This document shows positions 9,942-18,013 of a stretch of DNA of 64,000 nt, piece by piece; positions within the stretch are counted from its first letter, which is position 1; each line of letters begins with the position of its first letter. The notes under the pieces are model-generated. The model had not been told where the DNA came from. It saw only the letters and a list, made by a program, of their open reading frames with translations, and searched no databases. The position numbers and the translations under genes were made by a program. This stretch comes from Terriglobus roseus (GTDB lineage Bacteria > Acidobacteriota > Terriglobia > Terriglobales > Acidobacteriaceae): NCBI RefSeq assembly GCF_900105625.1, contig NZ_FNSD01000001.1, positions 1,860,001 to 1,924,000 on the forward strand, written 5' to 3'.

Positions 9942-9978
9942 TATCAGCCTGCTGATACTCTATATCAGCATCCTGACA
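9942..9978. promoter_or_regulatory. Putative MarR operator pair in the divergent promoter
   Basis: TATCAGC-CT-GCTGATA (9942-9957) is a perfect 7-bp inverted repeat with a 2-bp spacer. A second, imperfect copy TATCAGCATCCTGACA (9963-9978) lies one helical turn further and runs into the first base of the exporter ATG. Spacing and size fit MarR-dimer sites. Binding here would block transcription both ways. Confidence 0.6.
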
Positions 9979-11561
9979 TGTCGACAATCGCACACCAAAT
10001 CGAATGGAAGCCGAAGCACAACCCCTGGTTGATCGCGCTGACCGTGACGCTGGCGACGTTCATGGAGGTTCTCGACACTTCCATCGCAAACGTCGCGCTG
10101 CCGCACATCGCCGGCTCCATGGGTGCTTCGCAGGAGGAGGCAACGTGGGTGCTGACCAGTTACCTGGTCGCGTCGGCGGTCATCCTGCCCATCTCCGGCT
10201 GGCTCTCCAATCGTTTCGGCCGCAAACGCTTTTACATGACCTGCGTCGTCCTGTTCACGCTGTCGTCGCTGCTGTGCGGCCTCGCGCCCACACTACCCTT
10301 CCTGATCCTCGCACGCATCCTGCAGGGCCTTGGCGGTGGCGGTCTCGCACCCAGTGAGCAGGCGATTCTCGCCGACACCTTCTCCGTGGAAGACCGCGGC
10401 AAAGCCTTTGCACTCTACGGCGCTGCCGTCGTCGTCGCGCCTGCCATCGGCCCTACGCTGGGCGGCTGGATTACCGACAACTACAACTGGCACTGGATCT
10501 TCTTCATCAACCTGCCCATCGGCCTGATCTCGCTCTTCCTGTCGAACCGCATGGTGGAAGATTCGCCGGAGATCATCGCGCGTACCAAGCGTCGCGACCC
10601 CGTCGACTTCATCGGCCTGCTCTCCGTCGCCTTCGGCGTCGCCATGCTGGAATTCACGCTGGATAAAGGACAGGAGAAGGACTGGTTTGGCTCTGGCGAA
10701 ATCCAACTCACGGCCCTGCTTGCGGTCATAACACTCATCTTCTTCGTCTACTGGGAATGGCATCACGTCGATCCCATCGTGGACTTGAAGCTGCTGAAGA
10801 ACCGAAACTTCGGCACCGCCGTCTTCCTGCAACTCGTCCTAGGCATGGTGCTCTTCGGCTCCACCGTACTCATCCCGCAATTCCTGCAGGGCCTGCTGGG
10901 TTACACAGCAGAGCGTGCCGGTATGGTGCTGTCGCCTGCGGGTATCGCGATGATGTTCGGCATGGTCATCGCCGGTCGAACCCTGGGCAAGGGCGACCCC
11001 CGGATGACCGTCATGCTCGGCTATCTCGCCACGGCAGCAGGCCTCTACAACCTGACGCGGCTTGACCTTGGTGCGGCCTTTGGCACCATCACCTGGTGGC
11101 GCATCGTGCAAGTGCTTGGACTGCCGTTCATCTTTATCCCGATCAGCACACTGAACTACGTTGGCGTGCCGCGCGAGAAGAGCAACCAGATCTCGTCCCT
11201 CTCGAACTTCGCGCGCAATATGGGCGGCTCTGCAGGAACGGCGCTGCTGACCACGTTCCTTGCACGGTCGGCACAGGTACACCAGATGCAGCTCGCGTCG
11301 AACATCACGCAGGGCGGGTACGCGATCTCGGCCTACACCAGCCGCTTCGCTGCGGCAACGGGTATGTCCTACGCTGCGGCGCAGAGTACAGCCATCGCCT
11401 CCGCCTACCAGCAGATGCTGCTGCAGGCGAACATGCTCGCATACAAAAACGCATTCGCACTGCTGGCTGCCGCAGTATTCTGCCTGGCGCCGCTGGTGTG
11501 GATCATGCGCCTGCCACCCAAGAACGTGAAGATCGATCCAGAACTTACCGCCGGTCACTAA
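9978..11561 (+). CDS. DHA2 family (EmrB/QacA-type) MFS multidrug exporter
   Basis: 527-residue 14-TM drug:H+ antiporter. Characteristic motifs: TM1 TFMEVLDTSIANVALPHIAG (motif D1), loop 2-3 GWLSNRFGRKRFY (motif A), TM4 ILARILQGLGGGGLAPS (motif B) and TM5 GPTLGGWITDNYNWHWIFFINLP (motif C and following). Start chosen at ATG 9978: it gives the short cytosolic N-terminus of the family and directly follows the operator region. No Shine-Dalgarno is visible and the next ATG lies inside TM1, so the message may be leaderless or nearly so. Probably works with an EmrA-like adaptor encoded elsewhere. Confidence 0.94.
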   Translation: MSTIAHQIEWKPKHNPWLIALTVTLATFMEVLDTSIANVALPHIAGSMGASQEEATWVLTSYLVASAVILPISGWLSNRFGRKRFYMTCVVLFTLSSLLCGLAPTLPFLILARILQGLGGGGLAPSEQAILADTFSVEDRGKAFALYGAAVVVAPAIGPTLGGWITDNYNWHWIFFINLPIGLISLFLSNRMVEDSPEIIARTKRRDPVDFIGLLSVAFGVAMLEFTLDKGQEKDWFGSGEIQLTALLAVITLIFFVYWEWHHVDPIVDLKLLKNRNFGTAVFLQLVLGMVLFGSTVLIPQFLQGLLGYTAERAGMVLSPAGIAMMFGMVIAGRTLGKGDPRMTVMLGYLATAAGLYNLTRLDLGAAFGTITWWRIVQVLGLPFIFIPISTLNYVGVPREKSNQISSLSNFARNMGGSAGTALLTTFLARSAQVHQMQLASNITQGGYAISAYTSRFAAATGMSYAAAQSTAIASAYQQMLLQANMLAYKNAFALLAAAVFCLAPLVWIMRLPPKNVKIDPELTAGH

Positions 11562-11836
11562 AGGCGCTGGTGGGCGTGTCACGATTGTTATCCTGAGCGG
11601 GGCGCAACCCCTCTCGTCTCCAAGAGATTTGTCGTCCCCTCAGAGACTTGTCATCCTGAGCGCAGCGGAGTCGAAGGACCTGCATTCTGCTTGTGCAGTC
11701 CCCAATGTGGTGAGGTTCGGCAGAGAAACGGCATCTTCGTAGCCGCCGAGATAGATAGCAATCGAGAGCGGCTTCAGCCGTCGAGGTCCGCATCCGGGCG
11801 GCTGAGCCAGAGCCCGTGCGCTCTGCAAGCAATCTG
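11562..11836. repeat. Intergenic interspersed repeat (TTATCCTGAGCG type), degenerate copies
   Basis: The 275-bp gap holds two related units: TTATCCTGAGCGGGGCG at 11588-11604 and TCATCCTGAGCGCAGCGGAG at 11651-11670, the latter continuing into GTCGAAGGACCTGCATT. From memory, this kind of sequence recurs between genes in acidobacterial genomes; only the two copies here are seen directly. The rest of the gap, including a GC-rich stretch 11740-11820, contains no gene I can support. It lies between the convergent exporter and tyrA genes. Confidence 0.55.
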
Positions 11837-12688
11837 TTAGCGCAGCGGATCGATCCGCTTGCGGAACTCATTCGCTCGCGCAAACTCTTCACGCAACTCG
11901 GCTGTCTTCAGGTTCTCGCGCATGTGTTGCAGGCGCTGCTCCAGCGTGTGCAGCGTCTCGGCGATCGGCTCCTCGTTCGTATGGGCGATATCCCGCCACA
12001 TGCTGTACGGGCTGGCGCCCAGCCGCGTCATCTCGCGCAGGGCGCGGCCACCGATGGCACGCAGCTCGGGCGAGTCGCCAAACTCGTCCTCAAGCATGGC
12101 AGACATCGCCGTAGACACCATCTGCGGCATGTGGCTCACCCACGCGCAGATGCGGTCGTGACGTTCCGGCGGCAGATCGATGATGTGCGCGCCGAAGCGC
12201 TCAACCCAGCCGCGCCATGCTGCTTCGACAGCCGTCGCAGTATGCAGCGGCGTGAAGATCCACGTCGCCCCGCGGAACAGAGCCGCCTCTGCAAGCGCGG
12301 CACCGCCACTCTCTTTGCCGGCCATGGGATGCCCCGGCAGGCAGCGGCCCGGCATCAACTCCTGGGCAAGCTCCGCGATGCGTGTCTTGGTCGAACCGAC
12401 GTCCGTCACAAGCTGGTGCGCACCCATGTGCGGTGCAATCTGCCGCATCCAGTTCAGGATGCCGAGCACCGGCACGGCCAGCACGATCACGTCAGCCGCT
12501 TCCAACGCCGCACGATGCTCGTCCGGCGCACGAGCCGCCTTGTCGATGGCGCCTGCGGTCAGCGCTGCCTTCAGCTCATCGCCGCTGGCGTCGATGCCGG
12601 TGATGCCGCCAGCAAAACCGGCCTCGCGCAGTGCGAGGCCGATGGATGCGCCGATGAGGCCCGTTCCGATGATGGTGACGTGGTTCAA
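11837..12688 (-). CDS. tyrA: Prephenate dehydrogenase (or arogenate dehydrogenase)
   Basis: NAD(P)-dependent oxidative decarboxylation of prephenate in tyrosine biosynthesis. From the TTG at 12688 it has 283 residues, normal for monofunctional TyrA. Rossmann motif VTIIGTGLIGASIGLAL is at the N-terminus; GHPMAGKESGG is the conserved substrate/NAD loop, and the helical dimerisation domain follows (AHTNEEPIAETLHTLEQRL). The frame is open upstream to 12886 but that part overlaps the hydrolase gene and is low-complexity Arg/Ser, so it is not used. The preceding gene stops with TAA at 12692-12690 and one base later comes TTG, so translation is almost certainly by re-initiation. Last gene of the aromatic block. 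Confidence 0.88.
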   Translation of the reverse strand: MNHVTIIGTGLIGASIGLALREAGFAGGITGIDASGDELKAALTAGAIDKAARAPDEHRAALEAADVIVLAVPVLGILNWMRQIAPHMGAHQLVTDVGSTKTRIAELAQELMPGRCLPGHPMAGKESGGAALAEAALFRGATWIFTPLHTATAVEAAWRGWVERFGAHIIDLPPERHDRICAWVSHMPQMVSTAMSAMLEDEFGDSPELRAIGGRALREMTRLGASPYSMWRDIAHTNEEPIAETLHTLEQRLQHMRENLKTAELREEFARANEFRKRIDPLR

Positions 12689-12689
12689 G

Positions 12690-13376
12690 TTAGAAGACCA
12701 GGTGTTGCTCGAAGAAGAGCACCGAACGCTTGGTAGCGAGGGTCGCCGCATCCGCAACGTAAGCGGTCGGATCGACCGAGCGAGCGAAGGCGTGGCCGGC
12801 GTTTTCATAGACGAAGATCGGCACTTCCGGATGAGCGACCTGGATCTTAGCGATCGTCTCTGCGGGGATGTGGTCGTCCTGTCCACCGAAGTGCAGCATC
12901 ACCGGGCATTGCGGCTTCTCCTGCGCGAACTTGACGATCGCGCCGCCGTAGAAACCTACGGTCGCGTCCACCTTCAAGCGGCAGGCCGCAAGCCAGGCCA
13001 TGGTGCCACCGAAGCAATAACCCACCACGCCAACCGGCGTCTCCACTTCGTTGCGCAGCCAGTCAATGGCTGCATCCACGTCGATGGTCTGCGGCTGCAT
13101 GTCCGGCGCGAACTGGCCCACCAGGCGCATCGCCTCGGCCCAGCCTGCCTTGTCATAGCCCAGGTCGACACCCTTTTCAAAGCGGTCAAACATCTGCGGC
13201 GCAATGACCAGGAAGCCGTGGCTCGCCCATTCTTCCGCCGCCAACTGGATGTTCTTGTTGACGCCGAAGATCTCCTGCACGACTACCAGCGCGGCCTTCG
13301 GCTCACCCTTCGGACGCACGACGTACGCGTCCATCTCGTTGCCATCACTCGCCGTAAGCTTGACCCACTCTGACAT
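12690..13376 (-). CDS. Dienelactone hydrolase family protein
   Basis: 228-residue alpha/beta hydrolase. Catalytic triad is visible: Cys121 in GYCFGGTMAW, Asp at about 167 in HFGGQDDHIP, His195 in ENAGHAFARS. Start at ATG 13376 because AGGGGA precedes it; the open frame upstream is poor. Cytosolic, no signal. It lies between aroF and tyrA and shares a 1-base junction with tyrA, so it is made together with the aromatic amino acid enzymes although no DLH step is known in that pathway. Whether it acts on a lactone derived from an aromatic intermediate or is a passenger cannot be told from sequence. Confidence 0.88.
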   Translation of the reverse strand: MSEWVKLTASDGNEMDAYVVRPKGEPKAALVVVQEIFGVNKNIQLAAEEWASHGFLVIAPQMFDRFEKGVDLGYDKAGWAEAMRLVGQFAPDMQPQTIDVDAAIDWLRNEVETPVGVVGYCFGGTMAWLAACRLKVDATVGFYGGAIVKFAQEKPQCPVMLHFGGQDDHIPAETIAKIQVAHPEVPIFVYENAGHAFARSVDPTAYVADAATLATKRSVLFFEQHLVF

Positions 13377-13466
13377 TGCTATCCCCTTGCACTTCGTGCC
13401 GTTCTCGCACGCGTTCTGTTCCTGCGTCCGAGAACTTGGATGCACGCAGAGCGGGCATCCGAAACC

Positions 13467-14486
13467 TTACGCGACCGTGCGACCCACAACCGGCGCAAGC
13501 TGGCGAAGCTGTTCGATCAGCTTGGTCAGTTGATCCGGGAAGAGTGACTGCGCGCCATCGCTCATGGCCTTGTCCGGATTCGGGTGCATCTCCATCAGCA
13601 GGCCATCGGCACCTGCTGCGACCGAAGCGAGTGCCATCGCCGGAACAAACTCGCGGATGCCAACACCGTGCGACGGATCGCCGAAGACCGGCAGGTGCGT
13701 CAGCTTCTTCAGCACCGGAATCGCAGAGATGTCCATGGTGTTGCGCGTCGCAGTCTCATACGTGCGAATGCCACGCTCGCAGAGCATCAGGTCATAGTTG
13801 CCGCCGCTCAGGATGTACTCCGCCGACAGCAGGACCTCTTCAATCGTCGCGGAGATACCGCGCTTCATCAGCACCGGCTTGCGCACGTGGCCAAGCTCAC
13901 GCAGCAGGTTGAAGTTCTGCATGTTGCGCGCACCAACCTGGAAGCAGTCAATGTACGGCAGCATGGGCTCAATCTGCGAGATCTCCATGACCTCTGTGAT
14001 GACAAGCAGGCCGGTGATATCGCCAACCTCACGCAGCAGCTTCAAGCCCTCAATGCCCATACCCTGGAAGCTGTATGGCGACGAGCGCGGCTTGTACGCA
14101 CCGCCACGCAGGAATTGCGCGCCGGCGGCCTTCACCTGCTGGGCGGCAAGAAGGATCTGCTCGCGCGATTCTACCGAGCATGGGCCCGCCATGATGGTGA
14201 CTTCCTTGCCGCCAACCTTCACGCCGTTGGGAAAGGTGATGACCGTGCCCTCGGGGCGGAAACCACGACCCGCAAGCTTGTACGGCGACGAGATACGATA
14301 GGCCGTCTGCACGCCTGGCAGAACGCTGAACTCCGCTACCTCAAAGGAGCCGGGGGTGCCGACGCCGGCAAGAATCATCTGCCCTTCGCCGCTGGTGCGG
14401 TGTACGTTGAAGCCGAGCTCGACCATCTGCTCGATCACCGCCTGAATGTTCGCCGGCGTGGCGTTGCCCTGCATGACCACAATCAT
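13467..14486 (-). CDS. aroF: 3-deoxy-7-phosphoheptulonate (DAHP) synthase, type I-beta
   Basis: First step of the shikimate pathway: condensation of PEP and erythrose 4-phosphate. 339 residues. An N-terminal ferredoxin-like regulatory domain (residues 1-70, [20 protein letters not shown]) precedes the barrel, as in the Thermotoga-type enzyme that is inhibited by Phe/Tyr. Metal ligands are Cys103 in MAGPCSVES, the His in DPSHGVG, the Glu of [12 protein letters not shown] and a late Asp. The [16 protein letters not shown] loop binds PEP. Sits 63 bp downstream of a stand-alone chorismate mutase, an arrangement often linked to shared feedback control. Confidence 0.96.
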   Translation of the reverse strand: MIVVMQGNATPANIQAVIEQMVELGFNVHRTSGEGQMILAGVGTPGSFEVAEFSVLPGVQTAYRISSPYKLAGRGFRPEGTVITFPNGVKVGGKEVTIMAGPCSVESREQILLAAQQVKAAGAQFLRGGAYKPRSSPYSFQGMGIEGLKLLREVGDITGLLVITEVMEISQIEPMLPYIDCFQVGARNMQNFNLLRELGHVRKPVLMKRGISATIEEVLLSAEYILSGGNYDLMLCERGIRTYETATRNTMDISAIPVLKKLTHLPVFGDPSHGVGIREFVPAMALASVAAGADGLLMEMHPNPDKAMSDGAQSLFPDQLTKLIEQLRQLAPVVGRTVA

Positions 14487-14549
14487 CGCTACTGTCCTTC
14501 ACTTCCTGTAAATGTCGCGGCGCTCAGCACCGCGAGAATCCTTTGCTGC

Positions 14550-14810
14550 CTAAGCCCGTCGCTGCAGGCCACGCATCACGTCCATGATGCGTTCGTAGAT
14601 AACCGTCAACTGTGCCGGGGGCAGTTCGCCTGTATTGCAGGACTGCACATGTGCCAGCACATTCTGTTCACGCTCCGGCTCATAGATGTTGCCGCCGGTC
14701 TTCGACTTCAGCTCACCGATCGCGGCAGCCGCAGCCGCCCGTTCACACAGCAGCTTGACGATCTGTTCGTCCAGCCCATCGATCTTTGCCCGCCAGTCTG
14801 CAATCTCCAT
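14550..14810 (-). CDS. Chorismate mutase, AroQ class
   Basis: 86-residue all-helical enzyme converting chorismate to prephenate. The motif order is typical: WRAKIDGLDEQIVKLLCERA (helix 1, catalytic Arg), AIGELKSKTG (Lys), then PEREQNVLAHVQ and the C-terminal helix PPAQLTVIYERIMDVMRGLQ. It is free-standing, not fused to prephenate dehydratase or dehydrogenase. It lies between trpA and aroF; its product is used by the tyrA enzyme at the end of the same gene row. Free-standing AroQ proteins commonly form a complex with the DAHP synthase, which fits the adjacent aroF. Confidence 0.93.
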   Translation of the reverse strand: MEIADWRAKIDGLDEQIVKLLCERAAAAAAIGELKSKTGGNIYEPEREQNVLAHVQSCNTGELPPAQLTVIYERIMDVMRGLQRRA

Positions 14811-14868
14811 CGTTTCCTACCCTCTGCGTGTTCGTTTGGTGTCCCTGTTCATTCTAAGTTGCAGCCGG

Positions 14869-15633
14869 TCAGACGGCGCGCAGATCGCGCACAAACTGGC
14901 CCACATTCTTCGCCTCTTCACCCGGCTTCGACGTCTCGATCAGCGCAACAATGGCGCTGCCGACAATCGCCGCATCCGCGTAAGCGCTCACGCTCCGCAC
15001 ATGTTCCGCATTCGAGATCCCAAAACCCACCGCCACCGGCAGCGAAGTGAACTGCTTGATCCGCCCCACCAGCGATTCCGCGTCGGAGGCAATCTTGTCC
15101 TGCGTACCGGTGATACCAACCCGGGAAATTGCGTAGACAAACCCCTGGCTATGCTCCGCAATAGCCTTCAGCCGGTTGTCCGGAGATGTCGGTGCGGCGA
15201 GAAAGACAGGCGCGAGGCCCTGCTTCTTCATCTCCGCGAGATAATCACCAGCCTCTTCGACGATCATGTCGGTCAGCAGCACGCCGTCCGCGCCGTTAGC
15301 CTTCGCAGCCTCGCAAAACGCCGGCAGTCCCATGCGAACGACCGGATTGAGATAGCTGAACAGAATGATGCCGGCCTGCGGCCTCGCCTCGCGAATCTTC
15401 TTCGAAAGCTTCAACACATCGTCGAGGCGCGTCCCACGAGCCACCGCCCGTTCACTCGCCCGCTGAATCACCGGCCCATCCGCCAGCGGATCGCTGAACG
15501 GCACACCCAGTTCAATCACCTGCGCGCCGTTGTCGATCGCGGCAAGCGCAATGTCGTACGTCGCGTCGAGCGAAGGATCGCCTGCAGTCAGGTACACCAC
15601 GAGTCCCGGTTTATTACTGAAATCGATCGCCAC
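14869..15633 (-). CDS. trpA: Tryptophan synthase alpha chain
   Basis: 254-residue TIM barrel cleaving indole-3-glycerol phosphate to indole and glyceraldehyde 3-phosphate. Catalytic Glu and Asp are in IELGVPFSDPLADGP; the phosphate loop is AVGFGISNAEHV. Start is GTG at 15633, directly after the trpB stop (TAA GTG, no gap), with GGAAGAG upstream inside trpB; translation is coupled to trpB, as expected for a complex with 1:1 stoichiometry. Confidence 0.97.
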   Translation of the reverse strand: MAIDFSNKPGLVVYLTAGDPSLDATYDIALAAIDNGAQVIELGVPFSDPLADGPVIQRASERAVARGTRLDDVLKLSKKIREARPQAGIILFSYLNPVVRMGLPAFCEAAKANGADGVLLTDMIVEEAGDYLAEMKKQGLAPVFLAAPTSPDNRLKAIAEHSQGFVYAISRVGITGTQDKIASDAESLVGRIKQFTSLPVAVGFGISNAEHVRSVSAYADAAIVGSAIVALIETSKPGEEAKNVGQFVRDLRAV

Positions 15634-16869
15634 TTAGAGACTCTTCCCTTCTGCACCGTTCAGGTCCATCTCGCGCGCGAGGATGCCCATATCTTTGTCG
15701 CCACGGCCTGACACGTTGATCATGATGACCTTGTCCTTGCCCAGCGTGGGAGCCAGCTTGATTGCGTGTGCCACGGCATGTGCAGATTCCAGCGCGGGCA
15801 GAATGCCTTCGGTCTGCGCCAGCACCTTCACTGCATTCAACGCCTCGTCATCGGTCGCGCTCACATACTCGGCACGCTTGCTGTCATGCAGCATCGCGTG
15901 CTCCGGTCCGACGCTGGCATAGTCGAGACCCGCACTCACAGAATGTGTCGTAGCCACCTGCCCCGCATCATTCTGCAGGACGTAGCTGTAGGTGCCCTGC
16001 AACACGCCGGGCAGGCCACCACTGAAGCGCGCCGCATGATCGCCTAGCGCCGAACCACGGCCACCCGCCTCAACGCCAATCAGTCGAACCTTGTCATCCG
16101 GAATGAACTCGTAGAAGGCGCCGATCGCGTTCGATCCGCCGCCAACACAAGCGATCACAACATCCGGGTTCCGGCCCACCTGCTCTGCAAACTGCTTCTT
16201 CGCTTCAATCGAAATCACGCGATGGAAATCGCGCACCATCGTCGGATAAGGGTGCGATCCAAGCGCCGAGCCAAGAATGTAAAACGTATCGCGAACGTTC
16301 GTGACCCAGTCGCGCATGGCCTCGTTGATGGCATCCTTCAGCGTTGCCGAACCGCTGTTGACGCCACGCACCTCCGCACCCAGCAGGCGCATGCGCAGCA
16401 CGTTCAACTCCTGCCGGCGCATGTCCTCTTCACCCATGTAGATCACGCAGTCCAGACCCAGCAGGGCGCACACGGTCGCCGTAGCAACCCCATGCTGCCC
16501 AGCGCCTGTCTCTGCGATGATGCGCTGCTTGCCCATCCGTTTCGCCAACAAACCCTGGCCCAGCGCATTGTTGATCTTGTGCGCGCCGGTGTGCAGCAGG
16601 TCCTCGCGCTTCAGCCAGATCTGCGCGCCGTCCAACTGCTCGGTCATGCGTTTCGCAAAGTACAGCGGCGTGGGACGGCCGACGTAGTGCTTCAGCAGGC
16701 CATCCAGTTCCATCTGAAATGCCGCGTCTTCCCGTGCCGCCATGTAGGCCTGCTCCAGCTCGAGCAGGGCGGCCATCAGCGTCTCCGGCACATACCGTCC
16801 GCCGTACGCACCAAAGCGGCCGTTGCCCATGGACCGCGCTACTTCCGTGACTGATTCCAATACCGGCAT
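15634..16869 (-). CDS. trpB: Tryptophan synthase beta chain
   Basis: 411-residue PLP enzyme condensing indole with serine. PLP lysine Lys98 in [16 protein letters not shown]; phosphate loop [10 protein letters not shown]; conserved [15 protein letters not shown] at the N-terminus. ATG at 16869 is preferred over the in-frame TTG nine bases upstream, because AAAGG lies 9 bases before the ATG and MPVLESVTE is a normal start. It is the first gene of a six-gene minus-strand row (trpB-trpA-chorismate mutase-aroF-hydrolase-tyrA). The leader contains two stem-loops, one directly abutting the ribosome site. Confidence 0.97.
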   Translation of the reverse strand: MPVLESVTEVARSMGNGRFGAYGGRYVPETLMAALLELEQAYMAAREDAAFQMELDGLLKHYVGRPTPLYFAKRMTEQLDGAQIWLKREDLLHTGAHKINNALGQGLLAKRMGKQRIIAETGAGQHGVATATVCALLGLDCVIYMGEEDMRRQELNVLRMRLLGAEVRGVNSGSATLKDAINEAMRDWVTNVRDTFYILGSALGSHPYPTMVRDFHRVISIEAKKQFAEQVGRNPDVVIACVGGGSNAIGAFYEFIPDDKVRLIGVEAGGRGSALGDHAARFSGGLPGVLQGTYSYVLQNDAGQVATTHSVSAGLDYASVGPEHAMLHDSKRAEYVSATDDEALNAVKVLAQTEGILPALESAHAVAHAIKLAPTLGKDKVIMINVSGRGDKDMGILAREMDLNGAEGKSL

Positions 16870-16884
16870 TGCTTTCAACCTTTC

Positions 16885-16943
16885 GGCACTTCGTGAAAAG
16901 TGCCCTAACGCAGGAACCGCGGCCCTAGTGGGACCGCGGCTCC
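16885..16943 (-). promoter_or_regulatory. Stem-loops in the trpB leader (possible translational or attenuation control)
   Basis: Two hairpins lie 16-75 bases upstream of trpB. The distal one (16913-16943) pairs two CCGCGG-containing arms with one mismatch and one bulge over about 13 bp. The proximal one (16885-16904) pairs GGCACTT with AAGTGCC around a 6-base loop and ends directly at the GAAAGG ribosome site. No obvious U-run follows either, and no Trp-rich leader peptide is visible, so classical attenuation is not supported; masking of the ribosome site is possible. Confidence 0.35.
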
Positions 16944-17178
16944 GGGAATCTTTGATCTCTGTGATTGCTGCACTGATGCAGCGTGGTGCTTAGAGAGCGT
17001 GTTCCTTTGGCGCCGCGGAGGTTGCTCCGTAACGGGTGGTAAATCGCCAAAAGTTCACAGCGCGTGTCATGACAGTCAGGCTACCGCAAATTCGGCAGAT
17101 TGGGAAGGAAACCGCTCACGAACATGCGCCATCCATGCAGAGGCAAGTGTTGGCAAGGCCACACAAGGAGCCGGACGA

Positions 17179-17478
17179 ATGAATTTCAAGCAGGTGGCAG
17201 CAGGATTGATTCTGGCGGGCGTACTCGCCCCCATGGCAGCGATAGCGCAGGAATCGCACGCCGATGCAAAGGCCCAGGTTGAGGCAAAGGACAAGCGCCA
17301 TCACAACAAGGCAAAGATCGTCGGCGGCTCCGCAGCGGGTGGCGCGGCAACCGGTGCGCTGGTCGGCGGCCCCGTGGGCGCTGTAGTTGGCGCGGGTGTC
17401 GGCGCAACCGGCGGCGTCGTCGCCAACAAGATCCGCAAGCACCACTCCATCAAGAAGCGCGAGAACGGCGAGCAGTAG
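17179..17478 (+). CDS. Secreted glycine-zipper small protein, copy 1
   Basis: 99 residues. Signal peptide MNFKQVAAGLILAGVLAPMA with AIAQ cleavage site, a charged linker rich in His/Lys/Ala (DAKAQVEAKDKRHHNKAKI), then a glycine zipper of about 35 residues (GGSAAGGAATGALVGGPVGA and on) that can form a membrane-embedding helical hairpin, and a basic tail (NKIRKHH). ATG at 17179 has AAGGAG eight bases upstream; the longer open frame is not used. The second copy follows 70 bp downstream. YMGG-type Gly-zipper proteins are envelope proteins of unknown role. The pair sits between trpF and trpB on the opposite strand. Confidence 0.85.
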   Translation: MNFKQVAAGLILAGVLAPMAAIAQESHADAKAQVEAKDKRHHNKAKIVGGSAAGGAATGALVGGPVGAVVGAGVGATGGVVANKIRKHHSIKKRENGEQ

Positions 17479-17548
17479 TCCCGACTGGTTCCCCCACTAG
17501 GCGGCAACCGCAAAGTCGCCGCTCACTCAATACAGGACGAGAGGAACC

Positions 17549-17866
17549 ATGAAACAACTGAAGCACTGGAAGCGGATTGCAGCATCGGTAGCACTCGCAG
17601 GCGCGTTGGTGTCGCCGATGGCGCTGGTTGGGCAGAGTGTTCACGATCGCGCGAAGGCGCAGCAAGAAGCACACGACCGTCGCCATCACACCAAGGCCAA
17701 GATCGTCGGCGGTAGTGCTGCTGGCGGTGCCGTAACAGGCGCACTGGTGGGTGGACCCATCGGAGCAGTTGTCGGCGCCGGCGTTGGCGCGGGCGGCGGT
17801 CTCATCGCGAACAAGATCCGCAAGCACCACGGGATCCATAAGAAAATGCACCGCATGACCCGGTAA
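17549..17866 (+). CDS. Secreted glycine-zipper small protein, copy 2
   Basis: 105 residues, clearly a tandem duplicate of the preceding gene: the stretch from HHTKAKIVGGSAAGGA to IANKIRKHHGI is nearly identical. The N-terminus carries a signal peptide (RIAASVALAGALVSPMALVG) with a twin of the charged linker (DRAKAQQEAHDRRHH). GAGGAACC precedes the ATG. The C-terminal tail is shorter on acid residues and more basic (HKKMHRMTR). A terminator lies 90 bp downstream. Function unknown; probable envelope or outer-membrane associated protein. Confidence 0.84.
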   Translation: MKQLKHWKRIAASVALAGALVSPMALVGQSVHDRAKAQQEAHDRRHHTKAKIVGGSAAGGAVTGALVGGPIGAVVGAGVGAGGGLIANKIRKHHGIHKKMHRMTR

Positions 17867-17958
17867 TGTTTTCCGGCTGTGACGGTAATCTTTCCTCTAG
17901 ACCAGAGAACCGATCCGTTACTAAACTCTTGAGACGTCCTTTGGCGAGGACCGGGCAG

Positions 17959-17987
17959 GGGCAGGCAGCGACGGCTGCTTGCCCTTT
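17959..17987 (+). terminator. Rho-independent terminator after the glycine-zipper pair
   Basis: 11-bp stem (17959-17969 with 17974-17984, one G-T pair), GACG tetraloop, followed by TTTCTC. It separates the plus-strand pair from the minus-strand trpF stop at 18014. Confidence 0.75.
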
Positions 17988-18013
17988 CTCATTGCGCGGA
18001 TGTCAATAGACGT

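Noticed and set aside
12689-12886. N-terminal extension of tyrA by 66 residues
   Set aside because: Arg/Ser-rich and overlaps the dienelactone hydrolase coding region.
16920-16943. Plus-strand GTGGGACCGCGG as a T-box motif
   Set aside because: It is one arm of a hairpin; no specifier loop or T-box core, and the downstream plus-strand gene is not an amino acid gene.
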